64,000 nt of DNA from Bradyrhizobium erythrophlei (GCF_900142985.1 NZ_LT670849.1:3720001-3784000), one strand, 5' to 3'; shown: positions 18,154 through 26,712, numbered from the stretch's first letter. Notes: a model not told the origin generated them from the sequence alone. A program made the numbers and translations.

Positions 18154-18657
18154 TTGCAGAAGAAAATGTCGGTCGCAATTGTTGCGGCTGCGATTTTGGA
18201 GCTCGCTTTTTCTACCGCTAGCATTGCGAAAGGGGATGAAGTTTTGAAGTTCCGCATAGTCACTCATGCAACCTCTGTTCAAGCTCAGGATGTCGGCGAC
18301 GTTGATGGACATGCTCTGGGTTTGGCCCGTCAAAGCGGTCTCGCGTTTTTTCCCGACGGATCGGTCGGCACCACATACTTCACAGCGACAAACGACTTTA
18401 CTAAGGGTGCAGGGACGTATCTTACTTATTACAACCTCACTTTAAAGGACGGTTCGGTTCTTTGGTTCAAAGCGAACGGGACAGCCCAACCTGACGGCAC
18501 AACAACTATTTTTCCTGAGACCGCAGTCAGCGTTCTGCGCGGAACAGGTCGCTTCGAAGGAGCCAAGGGCGATGGCACCTTATCGGGCATGCGCATATCG
18601 CCGCTTGCAGTCGGCGCAGACCTGTATGTGGATGTTATCGTCAACCTGAGAAAATGA
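18154..18657 (+). CDS. Secreted allene-oxide-cyclase-barrel-like protein
   Basis: 167 aa with an N-terminal signal (AIVAAAILELAFSTASIAKG) and a beta-rich body. TYFTATNDFTKGAGTYLTYY and VLRGTGRFEGAKGDGTLSG resemble AOC-barrel/dirigent-like folds found in secreted bacterial proteins. TTG at 18154 is favoured because GGGAGG lies 5 nt upstream, whereas the in-frame ATG at 18166 would be too far from it. Function unknown. It is inserted between array members 5 and 6. Confidence 0.65.
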   Translation: MQKKMSVAIVAAAILELAFSTASIAKGDEVLKFRIVTHATSVQAQDVGDVDGHALGLARQSGLAFFPDGSVGTTYFTATNDFTKGAGTYLTYYNLTLKDGSVLWFKANGTAQPDGTTTIFPETAVSVLRGTGRFEGAKGDGTLSGMRISPLAVGADLYVDVIVNLRK

Positions 18658-18691
18658 ATCGGCACAGCCAATCGGGTTTTCGGGGGCGAGC

Positions 18692-19684
18692 ATGAAGCGG
18701 CGGGAGTTCATCACGCTTGTCGGTGGTGCTGCAACAATTTGGCCGCTTGCGACGCGAGCGCAGCAGGCCGGTCCTGTGCGGCGGATCGGCATCTTGATGG
18801 GAGGCGCTGAGAGCGACAAAGAAGGGCAGTCGTCGGTCGCGGCGTTTCGGGAGGGGCTTCGGAAGCTCGGGTGGATGGAGGGCCGCAACAGCGAGATCGA
18901 CATTCGCTGGGCGGCAGCTGATGTCGAGTTGATGAAACGATTCGCGAAGGAACTTGTCGCGCTTCAACCGGACCTCATTCTTACGAGCACTACTCCCGCT
19001 GCCGCAGCCATGCTCCAACAGACGCGTACCATCTCTGTTATTTTCGTACTCGTTGCCGATCCTGTTGGTAGCGGTTTCGTGACGAGCTTGCCGAGGCCAG
19101 GCGGTAACGCGACTGGCTTCACCCCAATCGTGAGCTCACTGGGTGGCAAATGGGTAGAGTTGCTCAAGGAGATTGCGCCGCGCGTTGCCCGGATCACGTT
19201 AGTGTTCAATCGGCCAACGGCGACGTTCGTCGACGGTTATTTGCCTACATTCAAGACCGCCGCTGCCTCCCTCGGCGCGGAAACGATAGTTGCCCCTTTT
19301 AACGACATGCCGACACTCGAATCTCTCCTTACCACGGAGGCGCGGGAGCCCAATAGTGGCCTCGTCGTAATACCGGATGCCTTCACTCAACAACATCGCG
19401 CGGAAATTACTGCGCTAGCTGCTCGCTTCCATCTCCCGGCGGTTTATTGGTCTCGTTCATTTGCTGAAGCCGGAGGCTTGATTTCCTACGGCCCTTATCT
19501 CATCGATGAGTATCAACGTGCGGCGTCGTACGCGGACCGCATTCTCAAGGGCGCGAAACCAAGCGAGCTTCCCGTCCAAGCTCCGGTCAAGTTCGAGATG
19601 GTGGTAAACCTCAAGACCGCCAAGGCACTCGGGCTTGATGTACCGCCGTCGCTGCTGGCCGCCGCCAATGAGGTGATCGAATGA
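18692..19684 (+). CDS. Substrate-binding protein, PF04392 family, array member 6
   Basis: 330 aa. Signal MKRREFITLVGGAATIWPLA, then GPVRRIGILMGGAESDKEGQ, GLRKLGWMEGRNSEIDIRW, PDLILTSTTPAAAAML, RPGGNATGFTP, GGLISYGPYLIDEYQRAASY, and AANEVIE at the C-terminus. Closest in style to member 1. The next ATG overlaps its stop but belongs to a broken copy. Confidence 0.88.
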   Translation: MKRREFITLVGGAATIWPLATRAQQAGPVRRIGILMGGAESDKEGQSSVAAFREGLRKLGWMEGRNSEIDIRWAAADVELMKRFAKELVALQPDLILTSTTPAAAAMLQQTRTISVIFVLVADPVGSGFVTSLPRPGGNATGFTPIVSSLGGKWVELLKEIAPRVARITLVFNRPTATFVDGYLPTFKTAAASLGAETIVAPFNDMPTLESLLTTEAREPNSGLVVIPDAFTQQHRAEITALAARFHLPAVYWSRSFAEAGGLISYGPYLIDEYQRAASYADRILKGAKPSELPVQAPVKFEMVVNLKTAKALGLDVPPSLLAAANEVIE

Positions 19685-19725
19685 GGCAGCCCGAGTTCAT
19701 CACGCTGGTGGGCAGAGCAGCTTGA
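19681..19725 (+). pseudogene. Second truncated leader of a lost array member
   Basis: ATGAGGCAGCCCGAGTTCAT encodes MRQPEFITLVGRAA and then a stop. This is a decayed signal peptide in the exact place where a seventh coupled gene would start. Confidence 0.65.
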
Positions 19726-19772
19726 TGCCGCTGCCATGTCGACCTTTGCATTCCCCCGCCACCCCTTTAAAT

Positions 19773-20003
19773 TCACGCGGCGTGTCCCTTGTCTGAAGGT
19801 TCCTTGACGGTGGTCACGGTTTCTTCCACGCCCTTTTCGTAATTGCCCGCGAGCCTCTCGATACCGTCCGCCCACATCCTCAGCATTGAAACTTGAAAGT
19901 GCATAATTGGCTTCAAAGCATTCATGCCGATTGCCGTCGCCGCGGTGATGCGCGTTTGTTGGTCGCGTGCGAAACCATTTGCGTTGAGGTTCTTGTCTGC
20001 CAT
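19773..20003 (-). CDS. Small phasin-like hypothetical protein
   Basis: 76 aa starting MADKNLNANG, with GGAG 8 nt upstream of the ATG at 20003. It is helical (IGMNALKPIMHFQVSMLRMW), followed by a charged tail (VEETVTTVKEPSDKG). The helical central segment is reminiscent of phasins, but it is too short for a firm call. Cytosolic. Confidence 0.55.
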   Translation of the reverse strand: MADKNLNANGFARDQQTRITAATAIGMNALKPIMHFQVSMLRMWADGIERLAGNYEKGVEETVTTVKEPSDKGHAA

Positions 20004-20032
20004 GCTGTTCGCTCCGTCTCTGATGTTACGGC

Positions 20033-20311
20033 CTAAAACTGATGGGTTATGCGTGCATCTAAGCATTCGGCCAAAGCTCGGCCTGCCGCGAGTCGCGCAC
20101 CTCGGTCGTCATGCAATTCGTCCAGTTTTTTCAAGTAAGCGACTGCCGCGATCTGCAAGTTATCGAAATCATACTCGCCGGTGTCACGAAGATCGTTGAC
20201 GTAGCGATAGAGCGCGGAACGCCGGTTATCGTTTTCGCTAATACCGTTGTGAAGCAGCAAGTAGTTCCGCCAAGCGAACGCGCACGCGCCTTTTGTAACT
20301 TGATAAGTCAT
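20033..20311 (-). CDS. Hypothetical protein of 92 aa
   Basis: Starts MTYQVTKGACAFAWRNYL at 20311, where AAGGAG lies 6 nt upstream. Mostly helical (YDFDNLQIAAVAYLKKLDEL). No domain recognised. It is followed on the same strand by the 76-aa protein with a 29-bp gap, so the two probably share a transcript. Confidence 0.6.
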   Translation of the reverse strand: MTYQVTKGACAFAWRNYLLLHNGISENDNRRSALYRYVNDLRDTGEYDFDNLQIAAVAYLKKLDELHDDRGARLAAGRALAECLDARITHQF

Positions 20312-20466
20312 GGGCATCTCCTTAAGCCAAAGAAAGACTGGCGAGCTACTTCGTTCCGTCGATTTCTGAGATGTAATGCTGTTCCCGTAGCTGCGCCGCA
20401 AATTGTGGGCGGTCGATGTCGGTGCTGTCGGCGACGTCCGCAACGCAATCGGTTAGTGCGGTTGAC

Positions 20467-20482
20467 TGTTCCCTAGGGAACA
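20467..20482. promoter_or_regulatory. Perfect 16-bp palindrome
   Basis: TGTTCCCTAGGGAACA is self-complementary over all 16 bases. It lies about 155 bp upstream of the 20311 gene, in the gap before the recombinase fossil. It could be an operator or a recombination remnant. Confidence 0.4.
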
Positions 20483-20506
20483 ACGCCTAGCTCGCGAACG
20501 GGTTTG

Positions 20507-20915
20507 TCACTTTTCGAGAGAGCGACCTTCTGCAATCCGCTTTTGAACGCGAATTGCAGTTGCTGCGTGCCATTTTCCGCCGGTTGGCGTAGCTATCTTG
20601 CGCTCATTCAGTACCGGGGCGATAGCGCGCGCGGATCGGCCCGTGAGTTCGGTGAAGATCGGACGCAACTGCTCTGCGCGTTCCTTGGCCTCGTCGCGGT
20701 TCTGGATGCCCTTGGCCTTCAGTCCGCCCAGCTTGACGCCCTGAGCCTTCTTGGCAGCGAGCGCGTCCCGGGTGCGTCGGGAGATCATCACCCGCTTTTT
20801 TCAGCCAATGCGGCGTAGAGATGCAGCATAAACGGGTCAGAGTCAGCGCCCAGTTCTGCGACGATGAACGGCGTCTTGTGGGACATCAGCCCGCTAATGA
20901 AGTGGAATTGCCCCG
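20507..20915 (-). pseudogene. Serine recombinase (resolvase) C-terminal fragment with a frameshift
   Basis: The minus strand reads [20 protein letters not shown] and [13 protein letters not shown], then needs a one-base change in a run of six A (near 20795-20800) to continue [30 protein letters not shown] and the terminal helix-turn-helix. The catalytic N-terminal domain with its Ser is missing. A fossil of a large or resolvase-type serine recombinase. Confidence 0.8.
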
Positions 20916-21081
20916 TTCGAAATCGACCCGGTCACTCTTTCGGGCACCATAGGTTATTGTGCAATGCCATCCCGGTTAGGATGGAATCGTATTCGTTGCT
21001 TCAAAGGTTGCAGCGGGTGCAACATCAAGAATACCGAGAGAGTTATTAAGAAATCGAAGCCCATCGTTGGCGGCTAATGCG

Positions 21082-21207
21082 CTAGGCCGGGACTATCGGC
21101 GTGCCGCTGTTGAGCAGGTTTGCGACGGCGGTGACAAGTTGAGCCGGGGCGAACGGCTTCTCCAGCATGACGCTGTTGGGAACGCCCTTGGAGGACCATT
21201 CTGCTGC
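21082..21207 (-). pseudogene. C-terminal fragment of a response-regulator receiver domain
   Basis: The minus strand reads WSSKGVPNSVMLEKPFAPAQ and LVTAVANLLNSG with a stop at 21082. LEKPF carries the conserved Lys-Pro of receiver domains. About 41 codons remain; the Asp-containing part is absent. Confidence 0.65.
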
Positions 21208-21208
21208 G

Positions 21209-21646
21209 TTAGCGCCGCTTTAGCCGCGGCCCTGAACTATCGGGATTCGCGAAGTACGGCTCTTCCCTACGAGTGTCGGCATTAAAGCACCCGACGCGAG
21301 CTACCCGCCAGAGAGAGGCAAGTTCGGCAAACAACCCTGCAAACTGATCGTGGGTTTCTTGCGTTAAGCCCGGCTCGACGGCCTCGCAGAGCCCGCAGGA
21401 AAACGCAGAAACGATATCGGCGAGAAGGCTGCCTAGCCTGCGTTCGATCCGATATGTATCAACGTTGCACACCGCACCCTTCAGACCGGGAAAGCCCTTG
21501 GCCACTTCGTGACTGGCGACAGCTATTGCCGCGATTTGCAGGGGAGCCTTATGGAAGTCACTTGAGGTGACGGCCAGCCATTCGCCGGCATAGTTAGACA
21601 CATTGCACACCCGACCCGCAACGGCTCGGGGACACAGGTCCGGCAC
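21209..21646 (-). CDS. Unrecognised open frame, 145 aa
   Basis: Helical and fairly rich in Ala, Leu and Glu (HKAPLQIAAIAVASHEVAKG, DQFAGLFAELASLWRV). No ribosome binding site supports its first Met and no family is recognised. It lies between fossils, so it could itself be a remnant. Confidence 0.3.
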   Translation of the reverse strand: MPDLCPRAVAGRVCNVSNYAGEWLAVTSSDFHKAPLQIAAIAVASHEVAKGFPGLKGAVCNVDTYRIERRLGSLLADIVSAFSCGLCEAVEPGLTQETHDQFAGLFAELASLWRVARVGCFNADTRREEPYFANPDSSGPRLKRR

Positions 21647-21986
21647 ACTTGTAGTGCCAGTACTTCGTGGCGCCGTGGCGCAGGGAGATGCGCATCACGG
21701 CATAGGAATGCGAGCATGATTCAGCCGTCCATTCATAAACGCGGTATAGAATCGAGCCGCATGGTTGTGTGGGGGGCGTTGTTCGACATGCGCGATTTGG
21801 CCCAAATGCTCGCGCACGTTCACGACGCGGCGATGGAGGCGGCGAAGGTCCGGAGACGCCACGCTCGGAGGGGCGCCCACGCAGCAGGCCGCCTGCGATT
21901 GATTGTACAGGCCGCTACGTTTCCCTCACCGAGGTGCGCTTTGCTGCGGTTCGCGGCGTGGACCGGCAACACCGGGGGGCACGCTT

Positions 21987-22736
21987 TCAAACCTGAGCCA
22001 TTCCGCCGTCCGCGAAAATCTCGCTTCCAGTCATGGACCTGCTGTCGTCTGAGGCCAGAAAGAGCGCTACGTCTGCGATATCGTCCGGGTCGGCGATCCG
22101 TCCGAGCGGAGACTGCTCGATCAGGCCAGCGATGATGGCGTCCTTCTGACCGGTTCTCGCCAAGCCGTCGAGCAGACCGGGCGTTGCGGTGGCGCCTGGC
22201 GACAGAACGTTCACGCGAATTCCCGTTCCCTTCAAGTCCAGCGCCCAACTGCGGGCGAGATTGCGGATTGCCGCTTTGCTCGCGCTGTAGATGCTGAAGG
22301 CCGCAGTTCCCATCGAACCCGTGGTCGATCCTGTAAGGATGATGGACCCTCCGTTCCGCATCAGCGGGAGTCCCTTCTGAACCGTAAATATCGTACCTTT
22401 GACATTCACGCCGAAGACCAGATCAAAGGCCGATACCGTGATCTTGCCGAGGGATTCCTGTGCACCCAATCCGGCGTTGGCGAATAGTATGTCAATGTGC
22501 CCATGATCCGACCGTACCTTTGCGAACAATCGGTCCAGGTCGTCGAGATTGGACACATCTCCTTGTATCGCTGTCACGCTGGCTCCGATCGCCTGGATCG
22601 CCTTGTTCAGTTCCTGCGGTCTGCGCCCGGTAATGTAGACATGAGCCCCCTCCGCGACGAACCGCTTTGCGCTTGCGAGGCCGATGCCACTATTCGCGCC
22701 GGTGATGACCGCGATCTTTCCTTCAAGTCTGCCCAT
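21987..22736 (-). CDS. SDR-family oxidoreductase
   Basis: A 249-aa classical short-chain dehydrogenase. Cofactor motif TGANSGIG, structural NAG in LFANAGLG, catalytic Ser in LTGSTTGSMG and YSASK with Tyr and Lys. TGRRP after the second strand suggests NADP preference. It ends SEIFADGGMAQV as usual. Divergent from an HxlR regulator across about 100 bp, which probably controls it. Confidence 0.92.
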   Translation of the reverse strand: MGRLEGKIAVITGANSGIGLASAKRFVAEGAHVYITGRRPQELNKAIQAIGASVTAIQGDVSNLDDLDRLFAKVRSDHGHIDILFANAGLGAQESLGKITVSAFDLVFGVNVKGTIFTVQKGLPLMRNGGSIILTGSTTGSMGTAAFSIYSASKAAIRNLARSWALDLKGTGIRVNVLSPGATATPGLLDGLARTGQKDAIIAGLIEQSPLGRIADPDDIADVALFLASDDSRSMTGSEIFADGGMAQV

Positions 22737-22839
22737 GGCGCCCTCGATGAATGAATGACGATCGCTGAATTAGAGCCTTGCATTCTTTCTTACAAGTATG
22801 CACCTTTTGGTAAGTACCATACTGAGGGAGCGGATTGAG

Positions 22840-23205
22840 ATGAAGAAGGGCGCCTTTACCTGTGGCCTGGACGCAGCCCTGTTTGTGCTCGGAGGCAAAT
22901 GGAAGCCGTTGATCTTGTTCCATCTGGCCCACGGGACTCGTCGCTATGGCGAGTTAAGACGAGCCATCGGGAGGGTCAGCGACAAAGTCCTGATTCAGCA
23001 GCTCAAGGAATTACAGGCGGACGGAATCGTCGATCGTACCGATTTCGGAGAGATACCCCCGAAGGTCGAATATTCCCTAACGGCTTTCGGGAGAACCCTG
23101 GGAAAGGCGCTGGTTCCTCTTTGCGAGTGGGGAACCAGGAATTCGAGCGGTGTTGAAGCGATCATGGTACGCCGCAAAGCTCGCGAGCATCGACACGCAG
23201 CATAG
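22840..23205 (+). CDS. HxlR-family transcriptional regulator
   Basis: A 121-aa winged helix protein: VLGGKWKPLILFHLAHGTRR, YGELRRAIGRVSDKVLIQQL, PPKVEYSLTAFGRTL. A Cys in FTCGLDAAL just before the DNA-binding domain matches the position of the redox-sensing Cys of YodB/QorR-type members. GGGAGCGG precedes ATG 22840, so the 14-codon upstream extension is not needed. It likely regulates the divergent SDR gene in response to electrophiles or quinones (inference). Confidence 0.88.
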   Translation: MKKGAFTCGLDAALFVLGGKWKPLILFHLAHGTRRYGELRRAIGRVSDKVLIQQLKELQADGIVDRTDFGEIPPKVEYSLTAFGRTLGKALVPLCEWGTRNSSGVEAIMVRRKAREHRHAA

Positions 23206-23316
23206 AAGCGGACTCATATTGCGCCTCAACCGTTTCGCGATTTGGTCTCGCTGGGCAGTGCCTCTAGCAAATTTCGGCTGACCGCATCTGGCAAAGCGGA
23301 CGTAGGCGGCCATGCG

Positions 23317-23525
23317 CTAGGTTCGCCTTGAGCGACGCCACAATCCCGGAGAGGAACCGACGGTCTGACTGAATGCGCGGGTAAGATGGCTCGGATCAAA
23401 AAAACCACAACAGCGGGCAATCTCGGCGAGAGTTTTATCGGAATTTAGTAACAAATCCTGAGCCCGTTCGATCCGCCGCTGAAGAAGCCAACGGTGTGGC
23501 GGGTAACCGGTCGACTGTCTAAAAG
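23317..23525 (-). pseudogene. AraC-family regulator, C-terminal DNA-binding fragment
   Basis: FRQSTGYPPHRWLLQRRIER and LAEIARCCGFFDPSHLTRAF are the second half of an AraC helix-turn-helix domain, ending SSPGLWRRSRRT. The sequence upstream of 23525 does not continue the family. No sensor domain is present, so this is a truncated copy. Confidence 0.7.
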
Positions 23526-23573
23526 GAATGCTTTGACTAACGCCATTTGCAGAGGTCGCCAACCGAGGCGCCC

Positions 23574-23948
23574 TTAGCGCAGATCGGCCGGTCCCTTGCA
23601 TTGGAGAGTTTCCAGATCGCGGTAGCGGCCCCTCCCACAGCCCAAGAGGGCCTCGCTATAAGCGGCTGAGGAGGGCCGCCGATCGGCGCGCTCGCCGTTA
23701 TGCTTCTGGTCGAACGGACCATAAAGAGAAAAGGGACTGGCGCTCGCCGCGCTCGGCGGAGACGATAACCATAACAGCAAAACGAGAAAGATCACGGCGC
23801 TGCGCACGAGCGCCACACCTGCGGTTATTGCGGCGACGATCGAGGACAATACGGTATTAAAAACGTAGGCTGTCGATGACCGCTTACGCCACGTGAAGCC
23901 TCCGTCATCGTGTCTCGAAGATATGTCACGAGATATTGAGAGCTGCAT
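23574..23948 (-). CDS. Hypothetical membrane-anchored protein
   Basis: 124 aa with GAGGAG 9 nt before the ATG. One hydrophobic segment (VALVRSAVIFLVLLLWLSS, about residues 45-65) anchors it. The C-terminal ALLGCGRGRYRDLETLQC motif with two Cys is probably exported. Unknown function. It is divergent from the OmpR-type regulator at 24101. Confidence 0.6.
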   Translation of the reverse strand: MQLSISRDISSRHDDGGFTWRKRSSTAYVFNTVLSSIVAAITAGVALVRSAVIFLVLLLWLSSPPSAASASPFSLYGPFDQKHNGERADRRPSSAAYSEALLGCGRGRYRDLETLQCKGPADLR

Positions 23949-24100
23949 CGATTTTCACTCCTCGTGCGCAGGCAGCCAAGAAAACCATCCGCGACCATGT
24001 TACGGTGCTTTCCTGACATGGACCTGAATTCTCTCCGACGTGGCGTTCAGGTTGGTGTCAGGTTTGCCTGCTCCTACCGCCTCATGGGAGCTTCGGGAAA

Positions 24101-24757
24101 ATGCGAGTCTTGCTGGTAGAAGACGAGCCACATCTAGGAGCGGCGTTACAGGAGCATCTCCGCGCAGCTGGACACGCGGTCGATTGGTTCGAGTTGCTGG
24201 AACCAACAGAGCACGCAGTGCTGACTGTCTCCTACGATGCACTGCTGCTTGACCTGCACCTACCGGATGGGCGGGGTCTGGAATTTCTCCGCAGACTTCG
24301 ACGCCGGGGTGATCCCCTACCGGTCATCATCCTTACGGCGCGCGACTTGGTTAGCGATCGTATCGAGGGGCTGAAAGCTGGTGCCGACGACTATATCGTT
24401 AAGCCCTTCGATCTCGACGAAGTGACCGCCCGACTCGATGCCGTTTCTCGAAGATATGTTGGTAGATTAACATCGGTCCTTCGGGTCGGCTCCGTCGAGC
24501 TGGAACACGAATCGAAAGCAGCGCGGGTGCACGGGCAGGCAGTCGAGCTGAGCGCCCGCGAATGGGCTGTTATTGACGTGCTGGCGCGTCGGCCACGTTC
24601 GATTGTCTCGAAAGAGCAAATCGAAGATGCGCTTTACGCTTTTGGTGAAGAGATCGAGAGCAACACGATAGAGGTCTATATCAGCCGCATTCGCCGCAAG
24701 CTCGGTCGTGATTTCATTCGCACGATACGCGGCCTTGGTTATCGCTTGGAGCACTAA
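24101..24757 (+). CDS. OmpR/PhoB-family response regulator
   Basis: 218 aa. Receiver domain residues 1-115: acidic pair in LLVEDEPH, phospho-Asp in LLLDLHLPDGRG, Lys in DDYIVKPFDLDE. Winged helix domain residues about 125-218: ELSAREWAVIDVLARRP, EVYISRIRRKLG, TIRGLGYRLE. It resembles the QseB/TctD group. The stop is 2 nt before the kinase GTG, so the pair is co-translated. Confidence 0.94.
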   Translation: MRVLLVEDEPHLGAALQEHLRAAGHAVDWFELLEPTEHAVLTVSYDALLLDLHLPDGRGLEFLRRLRRRGDPLPVIILTARDLVSDRIEGLKAGADDYIVKPFDLDEVTARLDAVSRRYVGRLTSVLRVGSVELEHESKAARVHGQAVELSAREWAVIDVLARRPRSIVSKEQIEDALYAFGEEIESNTIEVYISRIRRKLGRDFIRTIRGLGYRLEH

Positions 24758-24759
24758 AC

Positions 24760-26094
24760 GTGGCACGCTGGAGCCTGGTATCACGGCTGATTTGGCTTTT
24801 GACATCGCTGATGGCCGGCCTTTGGCTGCTGGGCAGCGTCGCCGCCGGCGTGCTGACGGCATTTGAGATCAACGAGAGGCTCGATGATGCGATTGAAGAA
24901 GTCGCACAGCGACTCCTGCCTGCCACTGACGACGCGTTGACGCAGCCGGTTGCCATGCAACAGAGGGCTAAGCAACTAGTCGCCACAATGAATCCCAAGG
25001 CTTTAGCCTATCAGATTGTCGGGCCATCCGGGGAGATTGTGATGCGATCCGAAAACGCGCCGCAGCAAGCATTCTCGATCCCGCGCCAGAGAGGGTTTCA
25101 TAGCACTCCGCAGTATCGCGTTTATGCTCAACCTGCTGCTGTTGATGGTTATTTCATCGAAGTTGCCGAACCTGCCATGCATCGATCCGAAGCTGTTTGG
25201 CGCGCGATCGCACTCAGCGCTGGACCTCTGTTACTGCTTCTACCGCTTTCCTGGCTTCTCATCCGATGGGCGGTGTTCCGCGGAATGCGCTCTTTGGATG
25301 AACTACGAAGCGAGATCGGCCGCCGCGGTAGCTCAAATCTGTCGCAGATCGCCGATATAGGGTTGCCCATCGAGCTATCTCAGATACTTGCCGCCGTGAA
25401 CCGGCTCTTGACGAGGCTTGAGCTTGCGCTGGCGACCGAACGCCAGTTTGCGGCCAACAGCGCGCACGAGCTGCGGACCCCGATCGCCGCAGTTCTTGCC
25501 CAGATGCAAATATTGTCAACAGAACTTATCGGCACATCGCATACCGAACGTGCCGCGCTCATCGTAAGCCAAATTAAGAGGCTTGGAAGTCTTGCTGAAA
25601 AACTGCTGCAACTGTCGCGTACCGGCACGAGGGGCGGAATGCAGCTCGAGCGTATTGACCTTATGACGGTCCTACAAGTGCTGGTAGACGAGTTTCGATC
25701 TCGCAAAGACGTTGGAGACAGGCTCCTCGTAACCACCGCTTGCTCCGATGAAGATTTTATAGTTCAGGGAGAGTTAGATGTACTTGGTATCACCCTTCGC
25801 AATTTGATTGAGAACGCAGTTCTTTATGGCGCTCAAGACGAACCGATCGAGATGATTGTCGAACACGATCGAATTCGGCTGCTCAACGGCTGCAAGATTA
25901 TTCCCGCCGAAACCTTAACAACCCTCAGAAAACCGTTCGTGCGGGCTTCATCAATAGGTGGAGGCGGCGGTCTCGGCCTCGCCATCGTAGACAACGTTAT
26001 GAAACAGATTGGCGGCAGCTTGGCTTTGTTTTCCCCGATTGCAGGCCGCAGTAACGGCTTCGAGGCGATGCTGATCTTCCCCAAATTGAGCTGA
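24760..26094 (+). CDS. Sensor histidine kinase (QseC/TctE type)
   Basis: 444 aa, inner membrane. TM1 at about residues 10-35 (LIWLLTSLMAGLWLLGSVAA), a periplasmic domain of about 110 residues, and TM2 at about 145-170 (LSAGPLLLLLPLSWLLI). HisKA has FAANSAHELRTPIAAV. HATPase has NLIENAVLYG and GGGGLGLAIVDNV. It starts with GTG right after the response regulator stop. The periplasmic stretch is of the 2CSK_N type, which in relatives senses small acids or metals; the ligand here is unknown. Confidence 0.92.
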   Translation: MARWSLVSRLIWLLTSLMAGLWLLGSVAAGVLTAFEINERLDDAIEEVAQRLLPATDDALTQPVAMQQRAKQLVATMNPKALAYQIVGPSGEIVMRSENAPQQAFSIPRQRGFHSTPQYRVYAQPAAVDGYFIEVAEPAMHRSEAVWRAIALSAGPLLLLLPLSWLLIRWAVFRGMRSLDELRSEIGRRGSSNLSQIADIGLPIELSQILAAVNRLLTRLELALATERQFAANSAHELRTPIAAVLAQMQILSTELIGTSHTERAALIVSQIKRLGSLAEKLLQLSRTGTRGGMQLERIDLMTVLQVLVDEFRSRKDVGDRLLVTTACSDEDFIVQGELDVLGITLRNLIENAVLYGAQDEPIEMIVEHDRIRLLNGCKIIPAETLTTLRKPFVRASSIGGGGGLGLAIVDNVMKQIGGSLALFSPIAGRSNGFEAMLIFPKLS

Positions 26095-26228
26095 ACGCGA
26101 TCCCCAGGTTGGCGCACGTCGATTGCTCCCACACGGCGCAGTTTGGCCATCAAAGCGACCTCATCGGCCAGCATCCTCCTGCCCCGGTTTTAAAAAAAAG
26201 TTTAGGCAGCGAGACGATCGTTCGTCCG

Positions 26229-26486
26229 TCATAGATATTTGGCAATCAGTTTGAATTCCTTAAGCGCACGGCCCGAAGAGCCGGTGGTCTTCAGTTCCAG
26301 ACAATTCCCGATGTGATCATGAATCAAGGCTTTCTTGGCGCTCTCGATCGCGCTCTCGACGGCCTGCAATTGTTGAGCGATTTCCAGACATGGCCTGTCT
26401 TCTTCGATCATTTCGATGATGGTCTGAAGGTGGCCGTCGGCACGCTTAAGCCGTCTGACAATGGCGGGGTGATTCTCGTGGGGCAT
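26229..26486 (-). CDS. CsoR/RcnR/DmeR-like metal-sensing repressor
   Basis: An 85-aa all-helical DUF156 repressor. Cys33, His58 and Cys62 have the same 25 and 4 residue spacing as the Cu(I) site of CsoR, while the N-terminal MPHENHP and VRRLKRADGHL look like the DmeR/RcnR group. The metal (Cu, Ni, Co or other) is therefore undecided. ATG 26486 has GGAG 6 nt upstream. Three C/G-tract sites of the type such proteins bind lie at 26517-26672. The gene is divergent from a promoter that faces the NRAMP/MgtC operon. Confidence 0.85.
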   Translation of the reverse strand: MPHENHPAIVRRLKRADGHLQTIIEMIEEDRPCLEIAQQLQAVESAIESAKKALIHDHIGNCLELKTTGSSGRALKEFKLIAKYL

Positions 26487-26516
26487 GTTTTCTCCTGTCC
26501 TCCCGCAAGCATAACA

Positions 26517-26672
26517 CATCCCCCACCGAGGATAAAGAAAGTGGCTTTGGTATTCAGCGTCTGCGGGCCATCGGCGCGCGTTTTAGCTGCCGATGTATTG
26601 GCCGAGGATCGTTGCATAACACGCGTTATCTTATCCCCCAGGCAGGATCGGTCGTATCCTCCATGGGGGATA
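26517..26672. promoter_or_regulatory. Candidate metal-repressor operators (three C/G-tract sites)
   Basis: ACATCCCCCACC lies at 26516-26527, TTATCCCCCAGG at 26631-26642, and the near-perfect 18-bp palindrome TATCCTCCATGGGGGATA at 26655-26672 (one mismatched pair). G-tracts flanked by AT-rich arms are the known target type of CsoR/RcnR proteins. One site sits at the repressor gene; two sit just before the divergent promoter. Confidence 0.6.
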
Positions 26673-26683
26673 TCTAAAATCGC

Positions 26684-26712
26684 TTGACACCGATTTTTGG
26701 CGGGCGTATCTG
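26684..26712 (+). promoter_or_regulatory. Sigma-70-like promoter after the operator palindrome
   Basis: TTGACA at 26684-26689 and TATCTG at 26707-26712 are separated by 17 bp. The operator palindrome ends 11 bp before the -35 box. Transcription would run into the 26967 gene and then toward the HisE-like/NRAMP/MgtC genes, leaving a long (about 250 nt) 5' UTR. Confidence 0.55.

Noticed and set aside
20467-20540. GGAAC in the palindrome considered as an EcfG promoter
   Set aside because: No CGTT lies 16-17 bp from either GGAAC; nearest is 22 bp away on the minus strand.
25833-26174. Minus-strand frame with AGGAGG before MLADEVALMAKLRRVG
   Set aside because: Almost wholly antisense to the histidine kinase HATPase domain; composition is typical of a shadow frame.
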